A DNA stretch of 64,000 nt from CAZSHB01 sp964606885 (GCA_964606885.1 CAZSHB010000002.1:1-64000), one strand, 5' to 3'; shown: positions 25,638 to 35,432, numbered from the stretch's first letter. The notes: generated from the sequence alone by a model not told the origin. Numbers and translations are program-made.

Positions 25638-26917
25638 GTGAAAATCTCACGTATAGTCGGCCGCGAAATTTTTGATTCTCGTGGGCTACCCACTGTTTCT
25701 TGTGAAGTTGTCTTAGATGATGGAACGTTGGTTGAAGCCTCCGTTCCTTCAGGCGCGTCAAAAGGTTTTTGCGAAGCATTCGAATTGCGTGACGGTGGAA
25801 AACGATTACACGGTTTGGGTGTTTCAAAAGCAATTCAAAATATAGATTCTCTCTTAGCTCCTCAATTAGTCGATAAAGAACCAGATCTTATCGAAATGGA
25901 CGCATTAATGTGTTCCTTAGATGGCACACCAGAAAAAACTAATCTTGGTGCAAATGCCATTTTAGCAGTCAGTATGGCACTAGCTCGAGCACAAGCAGTG
26001 GTTGAAGAGATGGAACTTTTTGAATTGCTTGCATCTTTACATGGTGCCGATTCAGTTTCTTTACCGTTTCCTATGTTAAATGTAATTAATGGCGGTGCTC
26101 ACGCAAACAATGGATTTCCGCTTCAAGAGCTTTTGTTGGTGCCTGTTGGCGCACAAAACTTTAGAACATCGCTTGAATGTGCCCTGACGGTTTTTCAAGA
26201 ATTAAAGCATGAGTTACTTCGACAAAAAAAATTGGTTGGTATTGGTGATGAAGGCGGATACGTTTCAGATTTTTCTTCAGTTGAAGAAGCTTTTGATATT
26301 GTTGTTACCGTGTTACAAAAGACCGGCCTAGAAGATCTTTTTGTGCTTGCAATGGATGTTGCAGCTGATCAGTTATACAATCAGAATACACAAGATTATC
26401 GCTGGGTTGGTACGCAAAAAAAGAGCACGCAAGAGTTGGTTGCGTGGTACCAAAAAATGGTTAAGACTTATCCTATTTTTTCTATAGAAGATGGTTTTGC
26501 ACAACGGGATAAAGAAGGCTGGGAGGCTTTATCAAATTCTTTGTCTAGCACCGTGCAGATTGTTGGTGACGATATTTTTTGCACACGCATAGAAAATATT
26601 TATGAAGCTGTGCAGAACGAAACGGCTAACGCTGCAATTATTAAACTCAATCAAATAGGCACTGTTTCGGAAACATTGCAAACGATTGCTTATTGTCAAA
26701 AAAATGGGATCAATCCTATTATTTCTCACCGCTCTGGTGAAACAAACGATTCATTTATTGCTGACCTTGCGGTTGCAACAAGTTCTGGTCAAATCAAGGC
26801 TGGAGGGGGTTGTCGTGGTGAGCGTATGGCCAAGTATAATCGTCTTCTTTTNNNNNNNNNNTTCTTTTTATCGAAGACATGCTTACACTTGGCATTCTTA
26901 ATCAGGTAGTTGGTTAA
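25638..26917 (+). CDS. eno: Enolase (interrupted by an assembly gap near the 3' end)
   Basis: Enolase converts 2-phosphoglycerate to phosphoenolpyruvate. The GTG start follows GGGG. The N-terminal EIFDSRGLPTVSCEV, the SGASKG loop, GGAHANNGFPLQE, GDEGG (about residue 203), the catalytic lysine in IIKLNQIGT (about 333) and SHRSGET are all present. Ten Ns at 26852-26861 interrupt the gene. The frame that runs straight through gives a nonsense tail, but a frame two bases off reads FIEDMLTLGILNQVVG and stops at 26917, a normal-looking end. So the gap length is not ten and the gene itself is probably intact. It ends 10 bases from the convergent secretin operon. Confidence 0.95.
26852..26861. other. 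Assembly gap (10 Ns) in enolase
   Basis: Ten Ns, a conventional placeholder. The coding frame changes across it, so its true length is not a match modulo 3. Confidence 0.99.
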
Positions 26918-26927
26918 CACTTTTTAA

Positions 26928-29618
26928 TTATACTGGCATAGGTAGTTGTGCAAGCATCTGCCTAAAGTCCTGTTCTTCTTGAGCTATGCTTTTTTGTGCG
27001 GGTGCTGCTGGTTCTACGCTAACAGTACGCGTTGGGATATCGAGCTCAGGAGTTTCAGGCGCTTTTGCTATAATCTGCTTTGGGCTAGTGACAGTAGGGG
27101 CTTTTGGTGCAGTAGCAACTGTGTGTGTTGGTGTAGTTGTAGGTGCTTCATCAGCTTTACCGATATATTCTCTTACTAATGAGTCATAGAATTTTTCTTC
27201 TTGATCAAGTGCTTCTTGAGTAATGCCTGGGTCTTGCTCAACAATTGCTTCTGATCCTGGGTATTGTTCTAAGAATTCTTCTTTATAATGCTTATCGCTA
27301 TTAAACATTTTTTTGTCGCCAAAGTGTGTCATATGTGAAGAGGTGACGTTTTCATGTTTTGCGCCAAAGAACCAGCGATTAATTGGATCACGTAAAGATT
27401 CGAATGTTTCACCATGCGATTCAAGAACATTTGTTGCATGTTCAATTTTACTTGCAGTGAAAATATCATAAAAAGCGTTTGCTGAAGGAGTCATTTTTTT
27501 TGCACAGATAAAGACCATGAGATTGTCTTTAGTGGTAGTTTTTTGTTTTCTAGCAAAGAACCATTTTAGAACTGGAATTTTTCCTAAAATTGGAGTTTCA
27601 AGTTCTTCTGATGAAAGTTTATTCTTGGTTAAGCCACCCAAAATCAGAACTTCTCCGTCTTTGACGTTGGCGTTAGTGGTAATTTGTCGGTTGTCCTGGT
27701 TACCGTTGCTAGCGCTGTCACTCGTAAATTGGCTGATAGATATGTTTAAACCTAGGTTAATATTACCATTTTCGCTAATACGGGGCTGGATAGCTAAGTT
27801 GATTTTTGCGTTAATTTGTTGAAGTTGTACAACGTTTGCACCTTTTACCACAGTAGCATTACCAGAAAGAATTCGTGATTCTTGTGTGCCAAAAGAAGTG
27901 AGTTGGTTGTTAAGGGCAATAGCGAAAGGTTGAGCAAGTACTTTGGCATAATTTGCACTACGAAGAATTTGTGCAACCCACCACATACTATCAGTGCCCT
28001 TATCTCGCAAAGCCAAAATTAAACTGCCAGCATCTGCTTGACTTGCAAGCGTATCGCCTGCTGAGTTGTATGGCTCTAAAAGATCGGATTTAAGTGCGTC
28101 TGCCGCCGTAGGAGTAGGGTCACCCGTTACAACTAAACTACCTAAGTGTGAAGTTTGAGCGTTAAGGCTTGTCCAGTTAAGTCCATCTATATTACGTAAT
28201 TGGCTACCCAATACTTTGATTCCGCTTAGTGTTAAATCAACTACTAGTACTTCAAGTGCAATTTGTGGCTGTTGAATATCCATTTCCTTAATAAGTTTTT
28301 TGATACGGACCCAATCTTCTTGTGTTGCCGCTACAATAAGTCTATTGCCTCCACGTTGTGATGGTGGTGGTGCGGTAAATGTTGCATCAAGACTGTCACC
28401 AGTTGTCCACCAGGTTGATTGTCCAGAACCGCTTCCTCCATTTGTATTGGTTTGGCTAATAGGTTCAGCCATAATAATTACGCCATTAAAAAAACGTTCG
28501 TTACCTTGAGTTGCACTTGTAGTTGTTGATTGACCAGTGCTTGAGCCATATGCTCCTCCGCCACTATTTGGGTCGTTACTGCTATTTTGGCTGCTGACAA
28601 TTTTTTGCAAAATAGGCGCAAGTGTTTGTGCATCAAGATATTCTAGAGGATAAATATGAATAACCGATTCGCCTTTTTTTAAAGGCACATCGATATTTGT
28701 TTTTATAAAGTTTTTAATATGTTCAAGGGCCTCTTTTTTGCCCATAATCACTAAAGAGTTGTTGCGCGGTATGCTGACAATGCGTGTGCTTTGAGAGAAG
28801 TATTGGGATTCTGCAGTAGATGGGCCTGTTGGGCCATCAGTAGGAGCTCCTGAAAATGCATCACTTTGTGTTTGGATACCGCTTGCAGGAATCAGCTGTT
28901 GGAACAACTGCGCAACCATGGCTGCGTTAACATGTTTTAAAGGAATGATAATAACGCTTTCTGTTGGTCCATGAGTATCAAGGCGTTCAAGAAGCTTCAT
29001 AGCAGAGCGTACGTTGCGGGAGTAGTCAGAGATAATTACCGCGTTCATACTTGTTTCAAACATAAAACTTGCGCTTGTTGAGAGCATATTTTGCAGTAAC
29101 GTTGCAATAGGTGATCCGCCTCCGCCAGAACTGCTGGCTACGTTAATATTACTAAAGTAGTACATTAAGCGTATGCGTTGATCATCATTAGGAAGTTGTT
29201 CAGCGGGAGTTTGAATATACAGCGGTAATGATTCTTTATTTATATTCGGGCCATTTTTCTTAACGTAGTAAAAATTGTTTTGGTTAATGACCGAGTACCC
29301 AGCAACTTTTAATACGGTTAATACGTGTTCCCACGCGGTACTAATGGTAATTTTTTCTGGTAATTGGTAGGTAAGTTTTTGGCTTAATGCTTCGTCGCCG
29401 GCAGGCAGGACCATGTTAATTTTCATAATTTGGGCAAGATAATTTACCACTTCAGAAAGCGGTTCATCTTTAAACTGGAACCATATTTTTTTAGAAGGTG
29501 AGGCTGGTTTGGTATATAACTTTGTTGTGGTCGGTTGTGCGATATTTTCGCTCATAAGTGGGGAAGCACAGAAACTTGCTATCAAAAAAGCATACTGTTT
29601 GAGGGTTTTTTTTACCAT
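26928..29618 (-). CDS. Secretin (GspD/PilQ family), second copy
   Basis: Secretins form the outer-membrane pore of type II secretion and type IV pili. The 896-residue protein has a signal peptide (cleavage near LMSENIAQ), an N0 domain (about 45-125), ring-building N domains with Gly/Ser-rich insertions (FSNINVASSSGGGGSP and a Ser/Thr/Gly stretch near residue 370), and the secretin core with ALEVLVVDL, NANVKDGEVLILGG and PILGKIPVLKWFF. After the core comes a long tail ending in a Pro/Thr/Ala-rich segment. It is the last gene of a five-gene operon that already contains another secretin, and the two share a similar post-core stretch. Which of them makes the working pore is unknown. Confidence 0.9.
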   Translation of the reverse strand: MVKKTLKQYAFLIASFCASPLMSENIAQPTTTKLYTKPASPSKKIWFQFKDEPLSEVVNYLAQIMKINMVLPAGDEALSQKLTYQLPEKITISTAWEHVLTVLKVAGYSVINQNNFYYVKKNGPNINKESLPLYIQTPAEQLPNDDQRIRLMYYFSNINVASSSGGGGSPIATLLQNMLSTSASFMFETSMNAVIISDYSRNVRSAMKLLERLDTHGPTESVIIIPLKHVNAAMVAQLFQQLIPASGIQTQSDAFSGAPTDGPTGPSTAESQYFSQSTRIVSIPRNNSLVIMGKKEALEHIKNFIKTNIDVPLKKGESVIHIYPLEYLDAQTLAPILQKIVSSQNSSNDPNSGGGAYGSSTGQSTTTSATQGNERFFNGVIIMAEPISQTNTNGGSGSGQSTWWTTGDSLDATFTAPPPSQRGGNRLIVAATQEDWVRIKKLIKEMDIQQPQIALEVLVVDLTLSGIKVLGSQLRNIDGLNWTSLNAQTSHLGSLVVTGDPTPTAADALKSDLLEPYNSAGDTLASQADAGSLILALRDKGTDSMWWVAQILRSANYAKVLAQPFAIALNNQLTSFGTQESRILSGNATVVKGANVVQLQQINAKINLAIQPRISENGNINLGLNISISQFTSDSASNGNQDNRQITTNANVKDGEVLILGGLTKNKLSSEELETPILGKIPVLKWFFARKQKTTTKDNLMVFICAKKMTPSANAFYDIFTASKIEHATNVLESHGETFESLRDPINRWFFGAKHENVTSSHMTHFGDKKMFNSDKHYKEEFLEQYPGSEAIVEQDPGITQEALDQEEKFYDSLVREYIGKADEAPTTTPTHTVATAPKAPTVTSPKQIIAKAPETPELDIPTRTVSVEPAAPAQKSIAQEEQDFRQMLAQLPMPV

Positions 29619-29633
29619 TGGTTTTGCTACCTT

Positions 29634-30191
29634 TTAATCTTTTGAGGTGACCTGTTTGAGAGTCCCAATTGTTATGGCTACATCAATAGTCGGTCCGCGG
29701 CCTTTTGTTATGATAAGGTCTTTGGTGTAAAGCCGTTCTTTTTTTTCTAGTGTTTCTAAAAGCTGGCACAGTTGCTTCATGCTTATGCCTTGTAATTGTG
29801 CTGATAGTTTTATCTCGCTGTATTGATTTTTAAGAATTTCTTCTTCTGTTACTTCAGCATCTCTTTTTTGGTTTGGAGTCAGATTAAGGCTTCTGAGAAG
29901 TTCTTCAAAGTAGTTCTTTATTTTAAAGCTTTTTTCTGTGTTAAGCACTGCATCAACAGACTCTTTTTGTTGTTCTATGGTTTTCACTTTTTCTAAGAGC
30001 AGTTTGCATTCTTGTTGTGTTTTATAGAGTGATTGGAGGTTTGATTTAAGGTTGGATGTTGCGCTGTAGTAGTAGCCGATAATGCTTATACAGATGATAA
30101 AAAGCCCAAGAGCGTATCCGCCAATATACTTATAAAAATCTTCTTGTTCTTTTGATAATAGAAGGAGGGATACTTTTTCTAAGATGTTCAT
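29634..30191 (-). CDS. GspM/PilO-like inner-membrane assembly protein
   Basis: The 185-residue protein has a short cytoplasmic start, one membrane helix (GLFIICISIIGYYYSA, about residues 29-45), a periplasmic coiled coil of about 50 residues and a small C-terminal alpha/beta domain. This is the layout of PilO and GspM, which link the inner-membrane platform to the secretin. Sequence similarity is too weak to choose between the two by eye. Position is the main evidence: it overlaps the GspL-like gene by 4 bases (ATGA) and precedes the second secretin by 15 bases. Confidence 0.65.
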   Translation of the reverse strand: MNILEKVSLLLLSKEQEDFYKYIGGYALGLFIICISIIGYYYSATSNLKSNLQSLYKTQQECKLLLEKVKTIEQQKESVDAVLNTEKSFKIKNYFEELLRSLNLTPNQKRDAEVTEEEILKNQYSEIKLSAQLQGISMKQLCQLLETLEKKERLYTKDLIITKGRGPTIDVAITIGTLKQVTSKD

Positions 30192-31660
30192 GCAGCATCT
30201 CCTTGCGGTTTAATAGTGAGCACAAGCGAGAAGTCCGTTTTTTGTAAGTCGGGTATTTGTACAAAAAGATTCGATTCTTTCAGCCTTTTTTCTAGCGCTT
30301 CTAATGCTTCAAAGCTTTGTACTTTACCTTCAAGAGTAATTGTTTTTTTGTTCATCGCCATCTTGGTGAGCGTAAGCCCTAGTGAATCTCGATCTATTGC
30401 AGAGCTTAATGTTGCCAAGTATTGAAGGTAGTTGCTGGTGCTGCCAGAGAACGCTGACCATAGCTCTTGTTGTGCGGTCACATCTTTTTGAGCAGTTTTA
30501 AGTGCTGTACTAATATTGGTGGTCTTAAGATTAGGGAATCGTTTTTTGAGTTCTTTAAGCGTATCAGCTTTTACTGTTTGGGCAGCGCGTGATAATTTTC
30601 TGATATTAAGTACGGNNNNNNNNNNGGTGAGTCCACCAAGTAGAAGTATGCTTAAAAAACCTGCTGCGATAATCTGTTTTGAGAACGTTTTACCCAGTTG
30701 TTGTTGCTGAATCTCAAGAGGAATGATATTAAAATCGGTATTTTCTTGTGTTGGCATGGCTGCTGCAAGGCTGAATGTTTCGTGGTGTTCTGTGCCATGT
30801 TCAAATGTTATTTTTGTATTTTTATGATCCGTTTTTTCTGTTCTTAAACTTACTACAGACGCGCCAAGTTCTTTTTTAAGATGTTCTAGATGTTCTTGGT
30901 TTTTGGTACCTGTAACGATAATATGCTCAACTGGTCCATACGCATCTTGAAATCCATGGAGGGTAAACGCAATTGCTTTTAGCGTGTCGCGCTCGTGATG
31001 GTGTGCGCTTATAGTTCTAACAGCCTTTAAACTTTTTTCTGGGCAGTAGGCGAGTGATACGCTTCGTTCATCAAAGGCGACGATCGCCATATGTGTATGA
31101 TGCACTGCAAAGTGATCTGCAAAACTAAAGAGCGCCAACATATCAACAGCCACTTGGTTAGGGTAAAAACCTGCTTGGAGGTATGGATCTAGGATTTCAG
31201 TAAGAACAGTTTTTGGAGCTGCGGTGACCATGATGGTTGATTTTTTTTCTGCTGTATTGACTGACGTTATCATAAAATCTATAACGGCATCGGTACTTGC
31301 AAAGGGCAAGTAAGGTTCAATTTCAAGTGGCAGTACAAGTGCTATTTTTTCTCGAGAGATAAACGGGAGTGTTAGTTCTTTGAACACTACGCTTGAGCCA
31401 GGGATAGTTATTGTCAGGTTGTCGTAGTTCCCTAGTTCTGTTTTTATTTTCTTTAACGTTGTGACAAATTTATTTTCTTGCCCATCTTCCAGTGTTTCTA
31501 GTGGATAGGTAGTGCTGCTTACCAGTGTCCGTGCGTAGCGGTGTGCTTCTATGATGCTGACGTAGATATGTGAGGCTGTTGCATGGATACCTACACATCT
31601 ATTTTTTAACACATAGTATGATTGGAAGACGTCTGGGATAAAGAGATTTTGGAGTTTCAT
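30188..31660 (-). CDS. GspL-like protein (PilM-type ATPase-fold domain fused to PilN-type domain)
   Basis: The N-terminal 300 residues resemble the cytoplasmic actin-like fold of PilM/GspL (VGIHATASHIYVSIIEAHR, then ELTLPFISREKIALVLPLEIEPYLPF). A membrane helix (IIAAGFLSILLLGGL) follows and is interrupted by ten Ns at 30616-30625. The C-terminal part is PilN-like, a coiled coil then a ferredoxin-like domain (LGLTLTKMAMNKKTITLEGK). The frame is the same on both sides of the gap. GspL is natively this fusion, which favours a type II secretion reading over a pilus one. The start overlaps the secretin stop (ATGA) and the end overlaps the GspM-like gene, so translation is coupled. Confidence 0.8.
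   Translation of the reverse strand: MKLQNLFIPDVFQSYYVLKNRCVGIHATASHIYVSIIEAHRYARTLVSSTTYPLETLEDGQENKFVTTLKKIKTELGNYDNLTITIPGSSVVFKELTLPFISREKIALVLPLEIEPYLPFASTDAVIDFMITSVNTAEKKSTIMVTAAPKTVLTEILDPYLQAGFYPNQVAVDMLALFSFADHFAVHHTHMAIVAFDERSVSLAYCPEKSLKAVRTISAHHHERDTLKAIAFTLHGFQDAYGPVEHIIVTGTKNQEHLEHLKKELGASVVSLRTEKTDHKNTKITFEHGTEHHETFSLAAAMPTQENTDFNIIPLEIQQQQLGKTFSKQIIAAGFLSILLLGGLTXXXXVLNIRKLSRAAQTVKADTLKELKKRFPNLKTTNISTALKTAQKDVTAQQELWSAFSGSTSNYLQYLATLSSAIDRDSLGLTLTKMAMNKKTITLEGKVQSFEALEALEKRLKESNLFVQIPDLQKTDFSLVLTIKPQGDAA
30616..30625. other. Assembly gap (10 Ns) in the GspL-like gene
   Basis: The placeholder falls in the predicted membrane helix. Reading frames agree on both sides if the gap is taken as ten bases. 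Confidence 0.99.
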
Positions 31661-32307
31661 GCAACCTCCGCTGGATCCGCATTAGGATCATCATTGATGA
31701 AGTTTTTACGGCTCTTGCGACGATACGTTTTTTTATCTTGTTGGGCCATGTTTTTAATGGCTTCTATTTTTTCTTTTGCCTCTGCTTGGCGCATTTGAGC
31801 TTGTCTATTTAAAGAAGGATCTGTTTGGGCAAAGTTCATTAATTGTTTTGTAGTTGCGCCTGTTGCTTCAAAGAAGGTGCGGCTGATTGGATCCTTTTGG
31901 TTTGAAATAGCATCCATAGTGTTCATTTCATTTTGGGTGTATGCAAACTTTTGATCAGTATAAGCATCAAGCGTACGTAACATTTTAGGCGAAATAATTT
32001 GGGGTGCAATAAAGATGAGCAAGTTATTACGAGTAGCTACTTTGCGTTTATTCTTAAAAAACCAGCCAATAAGAGGAATATCGCCGAGTATTGGTACGCT
32101 GGTAACTGCCTCACTAACAGCGTTTCTTACAATCCCACCAAGCACTAAGATGTCACGGTTCTTAACCGATGCTGCAGTGGTAATTGTTTTTTGAGACGTG
32201 TTCCCATCAGCAGGGCTGAGAGCGTTGGTAAAATCTTGAATATTAACTGAAATCGCCATGTTGATTCTATTATCAGAAGTAATTTGCGGTGTAATATTAA
32301 CGGTCAA
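31657..32307 (-). CDS. Secretin first copy, C-terminal fragment (downstream of an in-frame TGA)
   Basis: This piece holds the second half of the secretin core: VNITPQITSDNRINMAIS, SVKNRDILVLGGIVRN and VPILGDIPLIGWFF. A Lys/Arg-rich tail follows. It is in the same frame as the 32344-34245 piece, and 12 sense codons separate the TGA from the TTG at 32307. That TTG has no ribosome-binding site, and the conserved core continues upstream of it. The fragment is therefore the rest of one broken gene, not a separate gene. Its stop overlaps the GspL-like start as ATGA. Confidence 0.85.
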   Translation of the reverse strand: MTVNITPQITSDNRINMAISVNIQDFTNALSPADGNTSQKTITTAASVKNRDILVLGGIVRNAVSEAVTSVPILGDIPLIGWFFKNKRKVATRNNLLIFIAPQIISPKMLRTLDAYTDQKFAYTQNEMNTMDAISNQKDPISRTFFEATGATTKQLMNFAQTDPSLNRQAQMRQAEAKEKIEAIKNMAQQDKKTYRRKSRKNFINDDPNADPAEVA

Positions 32308-32343
32308 ATTTGCTTGAATGGTACCGTAGGTTGATACCGGGCT

Positions 32344-34245
32344 TCAGCTCCCTTGTACTGTACCTGTTTGAATACGTCTGCTAGAACCGACTGATACGGT
32401 GGCAGGGTATTTGTTGGTGGCAATTAAGAATGGGTTAGAAACAATATTCAATTGAGATGATGTTTGTAGTGTTTTAATGACGCCCCATACACCTGTTGCT
32501 GCATTACCAATAGTAAAGAGTGTTGTACCTGGAGCGTTTAAACTGCTTTGAGCAAGACTAATAAGTGAGGTGACGATGCTTCCTGTAGTTGGATCAGTTT
32601 GGATGCTTGATGCAGAGCCACCAGTCGCAGGAAGACCGGATGTTTGATAATCAAGGTTGTTAAGCGGTGCACCGGCTACTTTATTATGCCATTGGCTACC
32701 CAAGACTTTTTGATCTGTTAATTGAAGATCGACCACTAATACTTCAATAGCAACTTGTGGTTGAATGGTATCAAGCTCTTTAAGTATTGGGAGTAATTTT
32801 TCAAAATCTTTTTTACTTGCGCGGATTACCAGTCTGTTACCGCTTGGTTCTGGGGTAATAGTCATCGGTGCAAAAAACTGATTCCCATCTCGTACGCCCC
32901 CATATTGAGCAGCTGGTGTGCCTTGACCAAACGTAACAATAGTGCTGAGTACTTGTGCAAGATCGGCAGCATTTAAGTATTGCACGTTGTATACATGAAG
33001 TGGTGAGTAGGGTAGGTCAACATCCACATCAACATTCTTTTTGATGAAGGTGATAATTTTATCAAGCTCTTTGCGTGGTCCTAAGATGATCAATGAGTTG
33101 GTGCGTGGTTCTGGAATAATGCGTACGTTTGCAGGAAAATATAAAGATGTCGGCTGTTTTCTTTGAGCCATGTATTTTGCAGCGCCTTGAGGAGATTCTG
33201 TTTGTACAAGCGAGTTGTACAGGTTGGCAACATCTTCAGCATTTGCCTTATTAAGTTTGATGATATCCATTGCCTCTGGAAGATCTTTATCAAGTTCTGA
33301 AACTACTTGCATTAAGCTTTTAATATTTGAGCTTTTATCTGAAATAACAATTGCTTTAAGGTCTGGCATAACGGTGATGCGCGCGGTAGAGCTTGCAAGC
33401 CCTTGCATAACTGTTTGAATGGTTGCAACGGGGGAATTTTTTACGAAAAACACATAGCGCACTTTAGTGCTATTATCAGGAAGTTCGCTTATCTGTGTGT
33501 CAAAGTAAGTAGGAATATATTCTTGGTTTGCATTAGTTGGTGTGGTGATGCGGTAAAAGTCTGGTGATGTGCCCGGGACAATTGCAAGGCCTGCAATATC
33601 CATAAAGCTTAAAAAGAGTGACCACGCTTCTTTTTTACTTAAACTTTTGTTTGTTTTGAACGTAATCTTGTGGCCTTTTAAGATGGCACCTCCTGCAGGA
33701 GTAGGAGAGATATCATCGTCTACAAAGAATTTGATTTTAAAAAGATCTTCGATGTAGGCAACCAAGTTTTCTAGTGATGCGTTTTCAAAAAAGAAACGGA
33801 TTGTTTGTTGCGCTTTTTCATTAGTATCCGCTTGTATTCCTGTTGGTGTTTTAAGATCAATAGGCTTTTCGGCAGGTAACTTTGGATTGCTTGTTGCTTT
33901 ACTGGTCAGCGGTGTATTGGTTGCTTCTTTTATAAACGTTGGAACGTTTGCTGCTTGTGCTGGAGTGAGTGTGAGTGTTTCTGTTTCTTCTGGAGTTGAA
34001 GTTTCTGGAATCTGTATGTCATGCGCGGTCAGCACGGGTGGTTGCGGCATACCAGTGCCAGGTTTATGAGATGTTGGTGCAGTGTGTGCTGATGGATTAG
34101 GGGCAACTATTTTTTTTTGTTTTGGTTCTACCATTGAAGTTGTTGGTTTTTCAAACGATGCCATAATGCTGCGGGATGCGTGTATATGGTTGGTGATGCT
34201 GATTACTGCGCAACCAATAAGAGTCTTTTTTAATAGTTTTTTCAT
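32344..34245 (-). CDS. Secretin (GspD-like) first copy, N-terminal part, ends at a premature TGA
   Basis: The protein has a signal peptide, a Pro/Thr-rich linker (residues 40-150), an N0 domain (TIRFFFENASLENLVAYIE), N1-N3 ring domains (VMPDLKAIVISD, RIIPEPRTNSLIILG, TPEPSGNRLVIRA) and the start of the secretin core (VAIEVLVVDLQLTDQKVLGSQW). It stops at TGA (32344-32346) in the middle of the core, right after TGTVQGS, although the same frame continues with a good secretin sequence to 31657. The complete gene would encode about 862 residues. The start overlaps the gspC stop by ATGA. Either the copy is a young pseudogene, the base is an assembly error, or the stop is read through. Confidence 0.85.
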   Translation of the reverse strand: MKKLLKKTLIGCAVISITNHIHASRSIMASFEKPTTSMVEPKQKKIVAPNPSAHTAPTSHKPGTGMPQPPVLTAHDIQIPETSTPEETETLTLTPAQAANVPTFIKEATNTPLTSKATSNPKLPAEKPIDLKTPTGIQADTNEKAQQTIRFFFENASLENLVAYIEDLFKIKFFVDDDISPTPAGGAILKGHKITFKTNKSLSKKEAWSLFLSFMDIAGLAIVPGTSPDFYRITTPTNANQEYIPTYFDTQISELPDNSTKVRYVFFVKNSPVATIQTVMQGLASSTARITVMPDLKAIVISDKSSNIKSLMQVVSELDKDLPEAMDIIKLNKANAEDVANLYNSLVQTESPQGAAKYMAQRKQPTSLYFPANVRIIPEPRTNSLIILGPRKELDKIITFIKKNVDVDVDLPYSPLHVYNVQYLNAADLAQVLSTIVTFGQGTPAAQYGGVRDGNQFFAPMTITPEPSGNRLVIRASKKDFEKLLPILKELDTIQPQVAIEVLVVDLQLTDQKVLGSQWHNKVAGAPLNNLDYQTSGLPATGGSASSIQTDPTTGSIVTSLISLAQSSLNAPGTTLFTIGNAATGVWGVIKTLQTSSQLNIVSNPFLIATNKYPATVSVGSSRRIQTGTVQGS

Positions 34246-35402
34246 AGTGACAATTCAGTTGAGAGTGAAAAATCTTCTAACCGCTCTTTACTGCCTTCTT
34301 CTATCATTTTCTTTTGTTGTTCAATCAAGATGTCCTGAGTGGTTTTAGCAAATCTATATTTTTCTTTTAATACTTTAATTTTTTCTTGTTCAATTTCTTC
34401 TGGTGTTGGCCCTTGCAGAATGCCTGGGTATTCTCGCTCTATCTCCTGTTCCTGCGCGTCTTCATGCAGGAAACTGCCAAACTCGTAGGTTAATGTAACT
34501 GGCATACTGTTGCGTTCTAATTTAATAACGAACGGTTGGCCAAACGGATGTTGCACAAGTTTGTGATAGATGTCCAAACGATCTTGCGTGTTGGTTGCAG
34601 GAAGTCCTGCTACTGAGAGAATAATATCATGTTGCTCAAAGCCAAGTGCTTGGCCTAATGTTTCGTGTGCTGCTTGTCCTACACGGCATCCTACACTTTG
34701 ACCTTTATGATACACGGTTGTTAGATCGAGCATGTCGATGCATTGTGCAACGGTTGGTACCACTTGTACAAACGAGTGTGGGTCTATCACGTAGTAGTTC
34801 GGTTTTGTATTTTTTATAATTGTGTCCCAATCGCGGTTGGTAGCTGCGTATTGAGGATCGCTTACCGTATCTTTTTCATTAAGATAGAGCGTTTCCATTT
34901 GGCCATTAGAACGGAGCAAAACAACTTTGTTGCCCAAGATTCTAATAATTTGTGCATCTTCTACGAGCGCGCCTACTTTATAGTTCTCTTCTTTTTGCGT
35001 TTGGTTGTCCGCAATAATTGCGCGGTTGTCGCTTTCGTCGCTCAAAATCATAATGCCTTTGAGTGTTACTTTAAGTGGAGGTAAGAACGGAATGGTTGGT
35101 TCAGCAGGAATGTTTGGTACTGATGCGGTTGGTGCTGCTGGTAATACTGCTTCTTGATAGTTTGGTTCTGTTGGTGTGCTTGTTTTGTCGTAATACGTAC
35201 CAAACAGATCGTTTTCGTAAATGTCTTTAACGTTGCCTTGAAATACATGTGTAGTAAGTGGGGCGGCTGTTTTGAGAGCGGTTTTTTTTGTTTTGGGAGT
35301 GCGAATAGTTGAAGGCGTTTGTTGAGTGCACACGATAAAGAGTGTGGCCATCAGAAGAAGCGCGAGTAGTGCACTGTTTAAAATCCAAAACGGATATCTC
35401 AT
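34242..35402 (-). CDS. gspC: Type II secretion protein GspC-like (membrane anchor, HR domain, PDZ domain)
   Basis: GspC joins the inner-membrane platform to the secretin. The 386 residues show one N-terminal membrane helix (FWILNSALLALLLMATLFIV), a Pro-rich linker, an HR-like domain (LKVTLKGIMILSDESDNRAI, then a YKVGALVEDAQIIRI strand pair), and a C-terminal PDZ-like domain (GQALGFEQHDIILSVAGLPA). A charged tail of 80 residues extends beyond the normal end. AAAAGGA precedes the ATG. It is the first gene of the operon gspC, gspD, gspL, gspM, gspD2. The ATPase, platform and pseudopilin genes (gspE, F, G) are not in the window. Confidence 0.82.
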   Translation of the reverse strand: MRYPFWILNSALLALLLMATLFIVCTQQTPSTIRTPKTKKTALKTAAPLTTHVFQGNVKDIYENDLFGTYYDKTSTPTEPNYQEAVLPAAPTASVPNIPAEPTIPFLPPLKVTLKGIMILSDESDNRAIIADNQTQKEENYKVGALVEDAQIIRILGNKVVLLRSNGQMETLYLNEKDTVSDPQYAATNRDWDTIIKNTKPNYYVIDPHSFVQVVPTVAQCIDMLDLTTVYHKGQSVGCRVGQAAHETLGQALGFEQHDIILSVAGLPATNTQDRLDIYHKLVQHPFGQPFVIKLERNSMPVTLTYEFGSFLHEDAQEQEIEREYPGILQGPTPEEIEQEKIKVLKEKYRFAKTTQDILIEQQKKMIEEGSKERLEDFSLSTELSL

Positions 35403-35432
35403 ACAAACGTCCTTTTACTAATATTTGAACCC

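Noticed and set aside
32344..32346. TGA recoded as an amino acid throughout the genome
   Set aside because: Other genes end at TGA in sensible places (4498, 15205 and the nfo end at 20753), and no other gene here has an internal TGA.
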